Below are positions 28,134-36,370 of a stretch of 41,897 bases of DNA, piece after piece (the first letter of the stretch is position 1; each line of letters starts with the position of its first letter). The stretch is from positions 1-41,897 of the IMG/VR virus record IMGVR_UViG_3300027826_000012. One strand, given 5' to 3'. The position numbers were made by a program, and so were the translations under genes. Source of the DNA: a virus. The notes under the pieces were generated by a model. It was given only the letters and a program-made list of their open reading frames with translations, was not told where the DNA came from and ran no database searches.

Positions 28134-28382
28134 ATGCGACATTCTCGCGGGCATCACGTGCGCCACCATACGCACGCGGTGCATCACGCGCATAAAACGC
28201 ACCGGACGCACCATGTGCGGGTCCATCACCACGCCTTGCACCGGCATACGGCGCGCAAGCATGCGCGCCATCACACGGTCAAGCATCATGTGCATCACGT
28301 GCATCATACCAGGACGCTGCGCCCGCACCGGCATCACAAGCTGGGGCACCTGGCACGGCTCTATCGCGAATTCGGAGGCTAG
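28134..28382 (+). CDS. Histidine-rich protein, 82 aa (30 His)
   Basis: The ATG at 28134 has GAGGAG 4 bases upstream. The product consists mostly of His, Arg, Thr, Lys, Ala and Val, with HH or HHH clusters spaced 2-4 residues apart (HHTHAVHHAHKTHRTHHVRV). It ends in a normal-looking YREFGG. With 37% His and 15-20% Arg/Lys it should bind divalent metals (Ni, Zn, Cu) and nucleic acid, and it is strongly basic at acidic pH. It sits between head closure and gp10-like genes. The other frame over the region has unnatural composition, so this frame is preferred. The function is unknown. Confidence 0.7.
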   Translation: MRHSRGHHVRHHTHAVHHAHKTHRTHHVRVHHHALHRHTARKHARHHTVKHHVHHVHHTRTLRPHRHHKLGHLARLYREFGG

Positions 28383-28389
28383 GCAAGGT

Positions 28390-28905
28390 ATGTTTCGATT
28401 TTTGTCGACCGGCAATATCGCGCTCCTGCGGCGGCGGCTGGCCAACGCGCGCGCCGAGCTGGTGGCCAGCCTGCCGCGCATGGAAGCGGAGCTGGGCTTC
28501 GAGGCTACCTCCGACCTCGCCAGCGCTTCCCCCAAGGGCAAGAGCAGCGGGGGCGGCCAGGCGTTGCCGGGCGATGCGCCGGGTCCGCTTGCCAGCTCCT
28601 TCGTCTTCGCGGTGGAGGAACAGGGCGAGGGCGTAGCCACCCTGACCGTCGGCACGACGCAGCCGACCAAGCTGAAATTCGTCACGGAGGGCACCGGCAT
28701 CTATGGGCCAACCGGCAGCCGCATCGTGCCGACGAGCAAGAAGGCGCTGTTCTGGCCACAGGCCGATCATCCCTACGCCAGCGTCAAAGGCATGCAGGCC
28801 AACCCGTTTGTGGAGCCGGTGCTCAAAGAGGCGCAGTCCGCCGCCCTTGAGCGCCGCGACGCGCTGGTCGAGAGCGTCCTGAGCGGCCTGGAAATGGGGG
28901 TCTAG
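28390..28905 (+). CDS. HK97 gp10-like tail component
   Basis: The ATG at 28390 is chosen because the natural composition begins there; the upstream part of this frame overlaps the His-rich gene. The 171-aa protein has a helical N-terminal segment (LLRRRLANARAELVASL) and then TGIYGPTGSRIVPTSKKALF (about 101-120). HPYASVKGMQANPFVEPVLK (about 126-145) is typical of the HK97 gp10 / tail completion family (YG--G--I-P---K-L-F, RG--ANPF). These proteins work at the head-tail joint. Its stop is 3 bases before the next GTG. Confidence 0.85.
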   Translation: MFRFLSTGNIALLRRRLANARAELVASLPRMEAELGFEATSDLASASPKGKSSGGGQALPGDAPGPLASSFVFAVEEQGEGVATLTVGTTQPTKLKFVTEGTGIYGPTGSRIVPTSKKALFWPQADHPYASVKGMQANPFVEPVLKEAQSAALERRDALVESVLSGLEMGV

Positions 28906-28908
28906 TCA

Positions 28909-29397
28909 GTGAACCCGTATCCGGCGACCGCCATCATGCAGCGCATGGCCACGCTCATCCCGCTCGGACTGGACGGCGCTATCCCGTCCTTTGTGCAGAA
29001 GGGCGGCCAGGTGTACGTGCAGAATCGCTTTCAGCTCTCGCAGGGGAGTTTTCCCGCCATGCACCTGGAGAGCGGCGTGCAGTCGCACACGCGCTATAGC
29101 GGCGGGTCGTCGTTCATCGGCAAGCTGCAGGTCATCATGAGCCTGTACGATCGCTCTGATGCCAACACGCAGACGATGGACGCCATTCGCGCGTCGCTCG
29201 ATAGCGATATCGAGCTGGTGATGGCGCTCTTTCAAGACAACGAGAACCTGGCCTACAACGGCACGGCCATGGCCACCAGTATTCCAGGCTTCTCCGTCTC
29301 GGCCTACCGGGGCGAGATCGAGACGGAACTCATTCCAGGGGTCAAGCTGGTCTATCGCACGCTGGTGCCGACCCTGAACATTTTGCCCTACGACTGA
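28909..29397 (+). CDS. Probable tail terminator / neck protein, 162 aa
   Basis: The GTG at 28909 lies 3 bases after the gp10-like gene. The protein starts with PYPATAIMQRMATLIPLGLD and continues RSDANTQTMDAIRASLDSDI, then a strand-rich end (IPGVKLVYRTLVPTLNILPY). Size, mixed alpha/beta nature and position between gp10-like and tail tube genes fit a tail terminator of the gpU/gp17 type. No motif proves it. The intergenic hairpin TCCGACC/GGTCGGA follows 9 bases after the stop. Confidence 0.55.
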   Translation: MNPYPATAIMQRMATLIPLGLDGAIPSFVQKGGQVYVQNRFQLSQGSFPAMHLESGVQSHTRYSGGSSFIGKLQVIMSLYDRSDANTQTMDAIRASLDSDIELVMALFQDNENLAYNGTAMATSIPGFSVSAYRGEIETELIPGVKLVYRTLVPTLNILPYD

Positions 29398-29406
29398 GGC
29401 TACTGC

Positions 29407-29424
29407 TCCGACCAGCCGGTCGGA
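29407..29424. repeat. Hairpin TCCGACC-AGCC-GGTCGGA
   Basis: Perfect 7-bp stem with a 4-base loop between the tail terminator candidate and the next gene. The stem sequence is the same as that of the repeats at 27634-27710, so the motif recurs in two intergenic regions of the connector block. No T run follows. Confidence 0.75.
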
Positions 29425-29445
29425 ATTTCGAGGAGTGACATACGC

Positions 29446-29922
29446 ATGACCGAACAAGAAGACATCCGAAAGCGGAAGGTGCCCTGCCTCTATATCGGCG
29501 AGCATCCCATCCGGCTCTCTCCGATGGGTCGGCCCTACTTCGATGCCCGCGGGCGGCTGCTGAAGAAACTGGACCTGGTGGCGGGCGACACGCTGATGCT
29601 GCCGGAGGTCGAGGTGGCGGGCATGACCTACTGGCACGATCCGAGCGGGGTGGCCGAGTCCGAGTTGATCGGCGTTGGGAAAGCGGTGAAGGCCGAGCAC
29701 GCCGATATCGGCGAGCAGGAGGTGCTGCAGGCGCTCGGCTACGAGTTCCACGACGGACGCCCCGATTTCCTGCAGCTCGATGCCTCGCAGATCGTGGCGT
29801 TGTCCGACGAGGAGGCGACAGCGCCAGATGCGCCGGTTCCTCCTGTTCCTCCGGCTCCATCCTCGTCTTCATCTTCTTCTAAGAAAGCCGCGGCGGCTCC
29901 CGCCGCTGAGGAGGTGTCCTGA
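29446..29922 (+). CDS. Unknown protein before the tail tube, 158 aa
   Basis: The ATG at 29446 follows CGAGGAGTGACATACGC. The first 110 residues are a compact alpha/beta part (RKVPCLYIGEHPIRLSPMGR, DLVAGDTLMLPEVEVAGMTY). The last 45 are a low-complexity tail with a poly-Ser run (SSSSSSSKK) and Ala-rich end. The stop overlaps the tail tube start (TGATG), so expression is coupled. The name is unknown; a tail-tube or initiator chaperone is possible. Confidence 0.6.
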   Translation: MTEQEDIRKRKVPCLYIGEHPIRLSPMGRPYFDARGRLLKKLDLVAGDTLMLPEVEVAGMTYWHDPSGVAESELIGVGKAVKAEHADIGEQEVLQALGYEFHDGRPDFLQLDASQIVALSDEEATAPDAPVPPVPPAPSSSSSSSKKAAAAPAAEEVS

Positions 29923-31448
29923 TGGTAGTTGTTCCAATCCGGGGCGATAACGCCTATGTCGGCCTGGCCAAGCAGACCAGCGGCCAGGGCATAGCGGCCG
30001 CGCCGAACGTGTTTCCGCGCTGGCTCGATGGCTCCTCGCTCGAGTTCAACACGTCCAATTCCGATGTGTGGGAAGGCGACGGCAGCCGCCGCCTCTCGCA
30101 GGTCATCAAGACGCGCCAGTCGGTCAAGATCAAGCTGGTCTTCAACCCGCGCCCAGTCGAACTTGGCTTTGTGGCGCGCGCCGCCATGGGGCAGAACTCC
30201 GATACGCTGGTGGCACCCGCCGACCAGGGAGGCACGCTCAACGCGGGCGTCACCGGCGGGACTTCGACCTCGATCGTGGTGGCCTCCGGCTACGTCGGGG
30301 GAGCTTCGCTGGTCGCGCCTGCCACTGGGAGCATTCAGCTGGCGGTTGGCAGCGCCGCGGGCGGCACAAGCGGCTACGAGGTGGCGACCTTCACGCTGCC
30401 TGCCACCGGCACGGGTCCCTGGACGCTCAACGTGGCGGCCGGCTACAACTCCGGCAAGATCAAGAATACCTACGCCTCGGCCTCGCCGGTCAACGGCGTC
30501 TCGACCATCAATACCTCGCTGACCAGCGCTGCCACCAAGGGCGCGACGACCATCGTCGTTGGCAACCAGCTCGGCATTACCGGGACACCGGTGGTGATGA
30601 TCGATCCTGGTCTCTCGACCGAGGAGATCGTGACGATCAATGCCGGATCTGTGACCGGTACCGGCCCCTGGACCTATACGCTCAACGGCGGAGCAACGCT
30701 GCAATTCGCGCACTCCATCGGCGCGCTGGTCGAGAGCCCGGTTGGTCACACGCTGACCGACCAGTACGATGGCGACTACTACACCACCGAGGTGTGTATC
30801 GGCGGACTCTCCGGCGGCGCTGGCCCGACCCTGCGCGTGCGCGACTGCAAGGTCAACAGCCTCAAGCGCAGCAGCAAGGCCGGCGAGCTGCTCACCTACG
30901 AGGTCGAGCTGGAAGGCATCGCCACGACCTCGACCGGCGCGCCCGCCACAGTCACGCTGGAGAATCACAACCCCTTCTTCTTCACATCCGGGGTCTGGAC
31001 GCTCAACGGCTCGGCGACCGGCGACGCGCTGCAGATCGATTCGTTCGATGTGACGCAGAAGAACAACCTGGACACCTCGATCCAGACCGAGGCGATCACG
31101 CTGGCCGCCATCATCTTCGGCAACGTGCAGGTGGACGTGGCACTCAACATCGTCATGCAAAACGCCAACCTGATCAACCTGACCTACTTCGGCTCGACGG
31201 CCGGCGCGGCCGACGCGCAGGCCATCGGCTCCGGGTCGCTGGCGGTGACCTTCACGCAGGTGGACGGCTTCCACAGCGTGCAGTACACCCTGACGACCCT
31301 GCACTACACCAAGACCGGTGTACCGCAGCCCAAGAAGGACGGCAAGGCCTTCCGGATCCCGATCTCGGCCTCGTCGGTCTCGAACCAGGGCGCGAATACC
31401 TTTGTGTTGCAAGAGATCATCAGCAACGGCCAGACGGCGCTGTACTAA
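29922..31448 (+). CDS. Major tail tube protein, with extra beta-rich insert (508 aa)
   Basis: The ATG at 29922 overlaps the previous stop (TGATG) and has GAGGAGG upstream. Start and end fit a phage tail tube: GDNAYVGLAKQTSGQGIAAA, then SVKIKLVFNPRPVELGFVAR, and later RVRDCKVNSLKRSSKAGELL with a conserved beta core. Residues about 105-285 are an added Thr/Gly/Ala-rich beta-sandwich (TKGATTIVVGNQLGITGTPV, TEEIVTINAGSVTGTGPW), a module often found in phage surface proteins. It probably protrudes from the tube. The protein is therefore longer than the usual 150-350 aa. It is directly followed by the tail assembly chaperones, as expected. Confidence 0.8.
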   Translation: MVVVPIRGDNAYVGLAKQTSGQGIAAAPNVFPRWLDGSSLEFNTSNSDVWEGDGSRRLSQVIKTRQSVKIKLVFNPRPVELGFVARAAMGQNSDTLVAPADQGGTLNAGVTGGTSTSIVVASGYVGGASLVAPATGSIQLAVGSAAGGTSGYEVATFTLPATGTGPWTLNVAAGYNSGKIKNTYASASPVNGVSTINTSLTSAATKGATTIVVGNQLGITGTPVVMIDPGLSTEEIVTINAGSVTGTGPWTYTLNGGATLQFAHSIGALVESPVGHTLTDQYDGDYYTTEVCIGGLSGGAGPTLRVRDCKVNSLKRSSKAGELLTYEVELEGIATTSTGAPATVTLENHNPFFFTSGVWTLNGSATGDALQIDSFDVTQKNNLDTSIQTEAITLAAIIFGNVQVDVALNIVMQNANLINLTYFGSTAGAADAQAIGSGSLAVTFTQVDGFHSVQYTLTTLHYTKTGVPQPKKDGKAFRIPISASSVSNQGANTFVLQEIISNGQTALY

Positions 31449-31498
31449 ACGCTACAGCGCCTGCCCAGGCCAGATCATAACGAGGAGGAACACAACCC

Positions 31499-32026
31499 AT
31501 GCCAAAGCGAACCATCGTGGTGGATGACCGTGACCCAGAGACGCCGATCGCGCCGGTCGAGGAGCAGCCGCCGCAGGAATCGATGCAGGAGGCCAACCTG
31601 CGGCTGCTGCTGCCCGAGACGCTCGACATCACCATCATGGAGGAGGTCAACCTGCGCGCCGAGATCGACGAGGAATCGGGCATCGAGGTCGAGCTCTCCG
31701 ACTGGATTCCGCGCACGGCCCACATCAAGGTGTGGGTGCCCATGGCGGTCTTCCACCAGATGCTGGCCGGGCGCAAGAAGATCACGCGCCTGCGCTCGAT
31801 GGTGGCGGGTACGGCGGAGGATATGGAGGCCGAGGAGTCGGAGGCGCTGATCGACTGGGTCTTCGAGCAGGTGTTCAACGTCTGGCGGCTGACCGAGCGC
31901 AAGATGACGCCCGAGCGGCTGCGCAAGGGCCTCAACTTCGAGCAGGCGCTGGAGCTGTTCGACCGTTTTTTCGGCGCATTGCTCAAGCGCATGGCCGAGC
32001 GCAACAAACGGCAGCAAGGCAAGTAG
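31499..32026 (+). CDS. Tail assembly chaperone, short form (gpG type)
   Basis: The ATG at 31499 follows CGAGGAGGAACACAACCC. The 175-aa protein has a strand-rich N-terminal part (LDITIMEEVNLRAEIDEESG) and a helical body (SEALIDWVFEQVFNVWRLTE, ALELFDRFFGALLKRM). It lies between tail tube and tape measure and carries the slippery site near its end, so it is the counterpart of lambda gpG. Such chaperones coat the tape measure protein and guide tube polymerisation but are not in the finished tail. Confidence 0.8.
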   Translation: MPKRTIVVDDRDPETPIAPVEEQPPQESMQEANLRLLLPETLDITIMEEVNLRAEIDEESGIEVELSDWIPRTAHIKVWVPMAVFHQMLAGRKKITRLRSMVAGTAEDMEAEESEALIDWVFEQVFNVWRLTERKMTPERLRKGLNFEQALELFDRFFGALLKRMAERNKRQQGK

Positions 32027-32550
32027 CGGCCTCGCTGCCACGCCCGGCGCAGCAGGAGGAGGCCATCGAGGACCTGGTGTGGGATGTCGATGCGCAGGAG
32101 ACGGCCCTCGCCCGCGCGCGGGCGCTGAGCCAGCGCGATCCGGAGGCGGCGGCGGCCCTGCTGGCGCAGCTGGCGTTCAGCCGCGCGCGCTACGAGGCGG
32201 CGCGCGCCGAGGAACGCCAGCGCGCGCCGCTTGCTCTGATCGAGGAGGTGGATGCCGGCGACGATGCCTACGATCCGCTGGACCTCTACACGCGCCTCGT
32301 GCGCGAGTTCCACTGGACGCACGAGTATCTCGACGGCCTCGATTATGTGCTGGTCTTCGGCTATGTTGACCGGTTGACCGCACAGAAGCGTCGCGAGCAG
32401 GACGATTACGACCAGCGCCTGGCCGAGGCGCGCGCCGGCCGGGCAGCTGGCAGCGGCCAGGAGGTGGTCGAGGCCGAACACATCAACTGGTATAGCTGGG
32501 CGCCGACCCCGGCGACCTACCAGGGGGAGACGCGAGCATATCATGGGTGA
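31499..32550 (+). CDS. Tail assembly chaperone, frameshifted long form (gpGT type)
   Basis: The long product joins codons 31499-31972 (158 residues) to 31972-32550 in the -1 frame (192 residues), about 350 aa in all. The added part starts RRIAQAHGRAQQTAARQVAA and has a helical, acidic body (EEAIEDLVWDVDAQETALAR, DPLDLYTRLVREFHWTHEYL), ending WYSWAPTPATYQGE. The -1 frame has no good independent start near the junction, which supports production by frameshifting. As in lambda, the T part should bind the tube subunit while the G part binds the tape measure. The gene end overlaps the tape measure start by 8 bases. Confidence 0.85.
31966..31972 (+). promoter_or_regulatory. Programmed -1 ribosomal frameshift site (T TTT TTC)
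   Basis: In the chaperone frame the codons are CGT TTT TTC, giving the canonical heptamer T-TTT-TTC. A -1 shift puts ribosomes into the open frame that continues to 32550. The site is 54 bases before the 0-frame stop. Confidence 0.85.
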
Positions 32551-35500
32551 GGACAGTAGCGTCAGCACGCTGTGGACCTTCGAGGGCGACGTCTCGCCGG
32601 CGCTGGATGCGCTGGACGAGATGGATGCCGCCATGGCCTCCATCGACGAGGCCTTGCAGCAGCTGAGCAGCTCGGCCGATAGCCTCTCCTCGCTCGAAGA
32701 CATGTTCTCCTCGCTCATGGAGATGGTCTCGGGTCTGGCCGACTCGGTCAGCAATCTCGAGGCCGATATGTCGACGCTGGTCGAGTCCTCCGACTCGGCT
32801 GCCGAATCGCTCAAATCTGTCGATGACACCCTGGCCACCATGTCAGAAAGTATGGCCACGGTGGCCGAGGCCTCTACCTCGGCGGCTGAGAGCCTGCAGG
32901 AAATGGCCGGGGCCGAAAACGAGGTCAAGGACGGCGGCGAGGGCCTGGGCATGGGGCAGGTGGCCGGCATCGCCATGATCGGCATGGCCGCCGTGGGGGC
33001 TGCCAAATCCTTCTTCGACCTGGGACTCAAGGCCCAGGATGCCTTCTCGCTCGTCACCGGCATGGCCGGTACGACGCATGACGAGCTGGCCTCGCTGATG
33101 CCCGGCTTGCAGCAGCAGGCCATGCAGTACGGCGAATCGCTCGACCAGGTGGCTTCCGGCCTCTATCAAGTCGAGAGCGCCGGCTACAGCGGTAAGGACG
33201 CCCTCACAGTCGAGTCCGACGCCATGAAGGAGGCCCAGGCCTCCGGCGCCCAGTTCGCCCAGGTCGCCTCGGGCCTCACCAGCGAGCTGCATGCCTATCA
33301 TGCCTCCGCGCAGCAAGCAGGCGGCTATACCGACATCATGACCGAGGCCGTGGTGCGCGGGAAGCAATCCTTCCAGGACTTCGTCTCGGCCATCGGACCG
33401 CTCGCGGCGGCCGGGGCCAACGTGGGCATCTCCTTCGACCAGATCTCAGCGGCCGAAGCGACCATGACCCAGATCAACCCCCACGTGCGCCAGGACGCCA
33501 CGCAGCTGACGCACATGCTGAACGCCATCGCCCTCAACGCCGACGCGGTGAGCGCCTCTGCCCATAAGATGGGGCTGAAATTCAACGAGACGACCTACAA
33601 CTCGCTCGACCTGATCGGCAAGCTGCAATATTTGCAGCAGGTCAGCGATGGCAACAAGTCGGATTTCGAGAAGCTGGTGGGGGGCGCATCCGGGCTGGCG
33701 GCGGCGCTCGACCTGCTGAACGGCAAAGGGGCGACCTACGCGCAGAACCTGGATGCCATGAAGCACGCCTCGGGGGCCACCGACGCGGCCTTCAAGGAGC
33801 ACGACCAGACCATCAAGGCGGCCACCGACCATATCGGGGCGGCGCTCTCCGTGCTGTCCTACAACCTGGTGACGGCCATCACGCCCCATATCCTGCCCAT
33901 CATCAACGATATATCGGATGCTCTGGGCAACTTTGCCGATTTTGTCTCGACGCATTTCGACCAGGTGCTGCCCATCATCATCGGGCTGGCCACGGCCATC
34001 GGCGTGATCCTGGTGGGCGCGCTGGTGGCCTTCGTCGGTCCCATGCTGGCCGCCGCTGCGCCCTTCCTGGCCGTGGCGGCCGCCGTCGGCGTGCTGGCCG
34101 GGGTATTGTCAGGTCCCATCCTGGGCGCCTTCCACATCATGAGCCAGACGGCCGAGGCCGACTCGCTCAAGGCCAAGCTGGCCTCTATCCAGCACACCAA
34201 GGAGCAGGCCCAGCAGACCATCGCCAACATCCAGGACGAGCGCATCGGCATCCTGCGCCAGCTGGAAGAGACGCGCAGCGCCTCCGATCGCGTCCACCTG
34301 GAGATGAAGCTCAAGGCCCTCAACCTCTCGCAGGAGCAGGCACAGGGCGTTATCAAGAATGCTGAGCAGGAGCGCAAGGGCGTCGAGGCGCAGCTGGAAG
34401 CCATGGACCCGGCCACGCGCCTGCACGCCGAGCAGCGCAAGAACGCCGATATCTCGGCGGCCATCGCCCAAAAAGAGGGCGTGCTGGCGCAGTACCGCGA
34501 GCAGGCGCAGCGCCTCCAGATCATGATCGGGGAGACGAGCAGCGCCCAGGTGCGCGCGGCGCTCGAGACGCGGCTCAAGACCGTCGAGCACGCCGAGGCC
34601 CAGGCGCAGGGCGTCGTCTCCGCCATGCGGAAGCAGCAGCAGGGCGTTGTCTCGCAGATGAAGGAGGCGCAGGCGGCGCTCTCGGCGCAGAACAGCAACC
34701 CTATCGTCAACATGATCCACGGCATCGGCTCGGCCTGGCAGTCGATCCAGCCCGGCTTGCAGGCGGCTGGCAAGCTGATCCTGCAGGTGCTCGGTGAGGT
34801 GGGCGGCTACCTGAAGAGCGTCTTTATGCCGCTGTGGGGTGAGCTGACAAGCCTGTGGAAGGACGACCTGCAGCCGGCCTTCTCGCAGCTGGGAGGCGCG
34901 CTCAAGCAGATGGAACCACTCTTCCTGGGGGTGGCGGCCGCACTCGGAGCCATCGCCTCGCTGGCGCTGGGTTCGCTCGTCGGGGCGCTCAAGGGGACGG
35001 TGGATGCCATCGAGTCGGTGATCTCCGGAATCGCCCTGGTCTTCACCGGCATCGTCCAGTTTGTGAGTGGCCTGGTGCAGGTCATCGCCAATATCCTGGG
35101 CTTTTTCGTCGATCTGTTCACCGGCAATTTCTCCAAGCTGGGCTCCGATCTGCACGGTATCTGGCAGGGCATCCTGTCGATGTTCTCCGGGCTGGGCCAC
35201 GCCATCCTGGGCATCCTGCGCGCCACCTTCGGGGCCATCTTCTCGGCCCTGGGTGGCTTCATCTCCGGCTTCATCGGGTTTTTCAAACACCTGTTCGATA
35301 TGCTGGTTGGCCACTCCATTATCCCCGACCTGGTGCGTGGCATCATCTCCTGGATCGCCTCGCTGCCCGGCAAGGTGCTGGGGCTGATCGAGGGGTTGGT
35401 GAGCGGGTTCGTCTCGACGATCGCCCAGCTGCCCGGCAAAATCGGCTCGGAACTGAAGACGCTGGTCTCCGACGCGCTGGGGATTCTGGGCAACCTGGTC

Positions 35501-36370
35501 GGTGGGGCCATCTCCATCGGCAAGAATATGATCGGCGGGCTGTTCAGCGCCATCAAAAATGGGGTTGGTGGGTTCCTGGGCGGCATCAAGGATGTGGCGG
35601 GCAATATCGGCGGGGCCATCGCCTCCTTCCTGCATTTCTCCAGGCCGGAGGAGGGGCCGCTGTCGTCGGTGGATGAGTGGATGCCGCATTTCGGCGAGAC
35701 GCTCACCTCTGGACTGCAGCAGATCGTCCCCTCGGTCACCAGCGCGCTGACGCTGCTCACCAACGAATTCCAGCGCTTCGACACGAGCGTGCTGACGCGC
35801 GCGACCTCGACCTTCACAGCGCTGATCGCCATGAGTCGCACGTGGGGCCAGGACCTGGTGCTGGGCCTGACCAGGGGCATCAACGCGGCCTCGCCCCAGC
35901 TGGACCACTCGGTGCAGCAGCTGGCGCAGACCGTGGCGCAATACCTGCACTTCACACATCCCGACGTGGGGCCTTTGAGCGACGTCGAGACCTGGATGCC
36001 GCATTTCGGCGACGTGCTGGCCAGCGGCCTCTCCCAGCAGATCTCCAAGCTGCAGAGCGCCTCGACCGGCATCGCTCAGACGCTGGCGCAGGGGGCGCTG
36101 TCGGCCTCCTCGCGCCTGGCCGCCGCGCCGCAGGGCGGCGGCGGCGAGGGACTGAACGGCAGCCAGATGATCGCGCTGCTGACCGATATTCGCAATGCCG
36201 TCCAGCAGGGTAATCGCAATGGCGGCCCAGGTGCCATCGGCATCAACCAGTCCTTTGGCGGGATCACCCTCAACGGCGTCAACGATCCGCAGCAGCTCTA
36301 CCAGATGATGAACACCTATGGCGGCCTGGCGCTCGAGAACGCCCAGCGCGGCGCGACGAAAGGACTGTGA
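32543..36370 (+). CDS. Tail tape measure protein, 1275 aa
   Basis: The ATG at 32543 overlaps the chaperone end. The order is: Ser/Met-rich helices (1-130), the conserved TMP core (KSFFDLGLKAQDAFSLVTGM to about 450), a hydrophobic stretch (about 473-525, with VLPIIIGLATAIGVILVGAL), long coiled coils (about 541-719), and more hydrophobic Gly-rich segments (about 790-1030). Near the end are two copies of a motif, GPLSSVDEWMPHFGETLTSG (about 1035) and GPLSDVETWMPHFGDVLASG (about 1140). The length sets the tail length; with the usual rule of about 1.5 angstrom per residue the tail would be near 190 nm. The hydrophobic parts probably enter the host membrane at DNA injection. Confidence 0.93.
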   Translation: MGEDSSVSTLWTFEGDVSPALDALDEMDAAMASIDEALQQLSSSADSLSSLEDMFSSLMEMVSGLADSVSNLEADMSTLVESSDSAAESLKSVDDTLATMSESMATVAEASTSAAESLQEMAGAENEVKDGGEGLGMGQVAGIAMIGMAAVGAAKSFFDLGLKAQDAFSLVTGMAGTTHDELASLMPGLQQQAMQYGESLDQVASGLYQVESAGYSGKDALTVESDAMKEAQASGAQFAQVASGLTSELHAYHASAQQAGGYTDIMTEAVVRGKQSFQDFVSAIGPLAAAGANVGISFDQISAAEATMTQINPHVRQDATQLTHMLNAIALNADAVSASAHKMGLKFNETTYNSLDLIGKLQYLQQVSDGNKSDFEKLVGGASGLAAALDLLNGKGATYAQNLDAMKHASGATDAAFKEHDQTIKAATDHIGAALSVLSYNLVTAITPHILPIINDISDALGNFADFVSTHFDQVLPIIIGLATAIGVILVGALVAFVGPMLAAAAPFLAVAAAVGVLAGVLSGPILGAFHIMSQTAEADSLKAKLASIQHTKEQAQQTIANIQDERIGILRQLEETRSASDRVHLEMKLKALNLSQEQAQGVIKNAEQERKGVEAQLEAMDPATRLHAEQRKNADISAAIAQKEGVLAQYREQAQRLQIMIGETSSAQVRAALETRLKTVEHAEAQAQGVVSAMRKQQQGVVSQMKEAQAALSAQNSNPIVNMIHGIGSAWQSIQPGLQAAGKLILQVLGEVGGYLKSVFMPLWGELTSLWKDDLQPAFSQLGGALKQMEPLFLGVAAALGAIASLALGSLVGALKGTVDAIESVISGIALVFTGIVQFVSGLVQVIANILGFFVDLFTGNFSKLGSDLHGIWQGILSMFSGLGHAILGILRATFGAIFSALGGFISGFIGFFKHLFDMLVGHSIIPDLVRGIISWIASLPGKVLGLIEGLVSGFVSTIAQLPGKIGSELKTLVSDALGILGNLVGGAISIGKNMIGGLFSAIKNGVGGFLGGIKDVAGNIGGAIASFLHFSRPEEGPLSSVDEWMPHFGETLTSGLQQIVPSVTSALTLLTNEFQRFDTSVLTRATSTFTALIAMSRTWGQDLVLGLTRGINAASPQLDHSVQQLAQTVAQYLHFTHPDVGPLSDVETWMPHFGDVLASGLSQQISKLQSASTGIAQTLAQGALSASSRLAAAPQGGGGEGLNGSQMIALLTDIRNAVQQGNRNGGPGAIGINQSFGGITLNGVNDPQQLYQMMNTYGGLALENAQRGATKGL

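Noticed and set aside
28111-28389. N-terminal extension of the gp10-like gene in its own frame
   Set aside because: The residues it would add are unnatural (many Ile, Thr, Arg and Cys), and the other frame encodes a His-rich protein with a better ribosome binding site.
31732-31971. Separate gene for the T part of the tail chaperone starting upstream in the -1 frame
   Set aside because: No start with a ribosome binding site is found, and a canonical slippery heptamer connects the two frames.
34109-36004. Long antisense open frame opposite the tape measure gene
   Set aside because: It is an artefact of the repetitive, G+C-rich coding strand. The composition (Gln, Asp, Arg and His rich) is unnatural.
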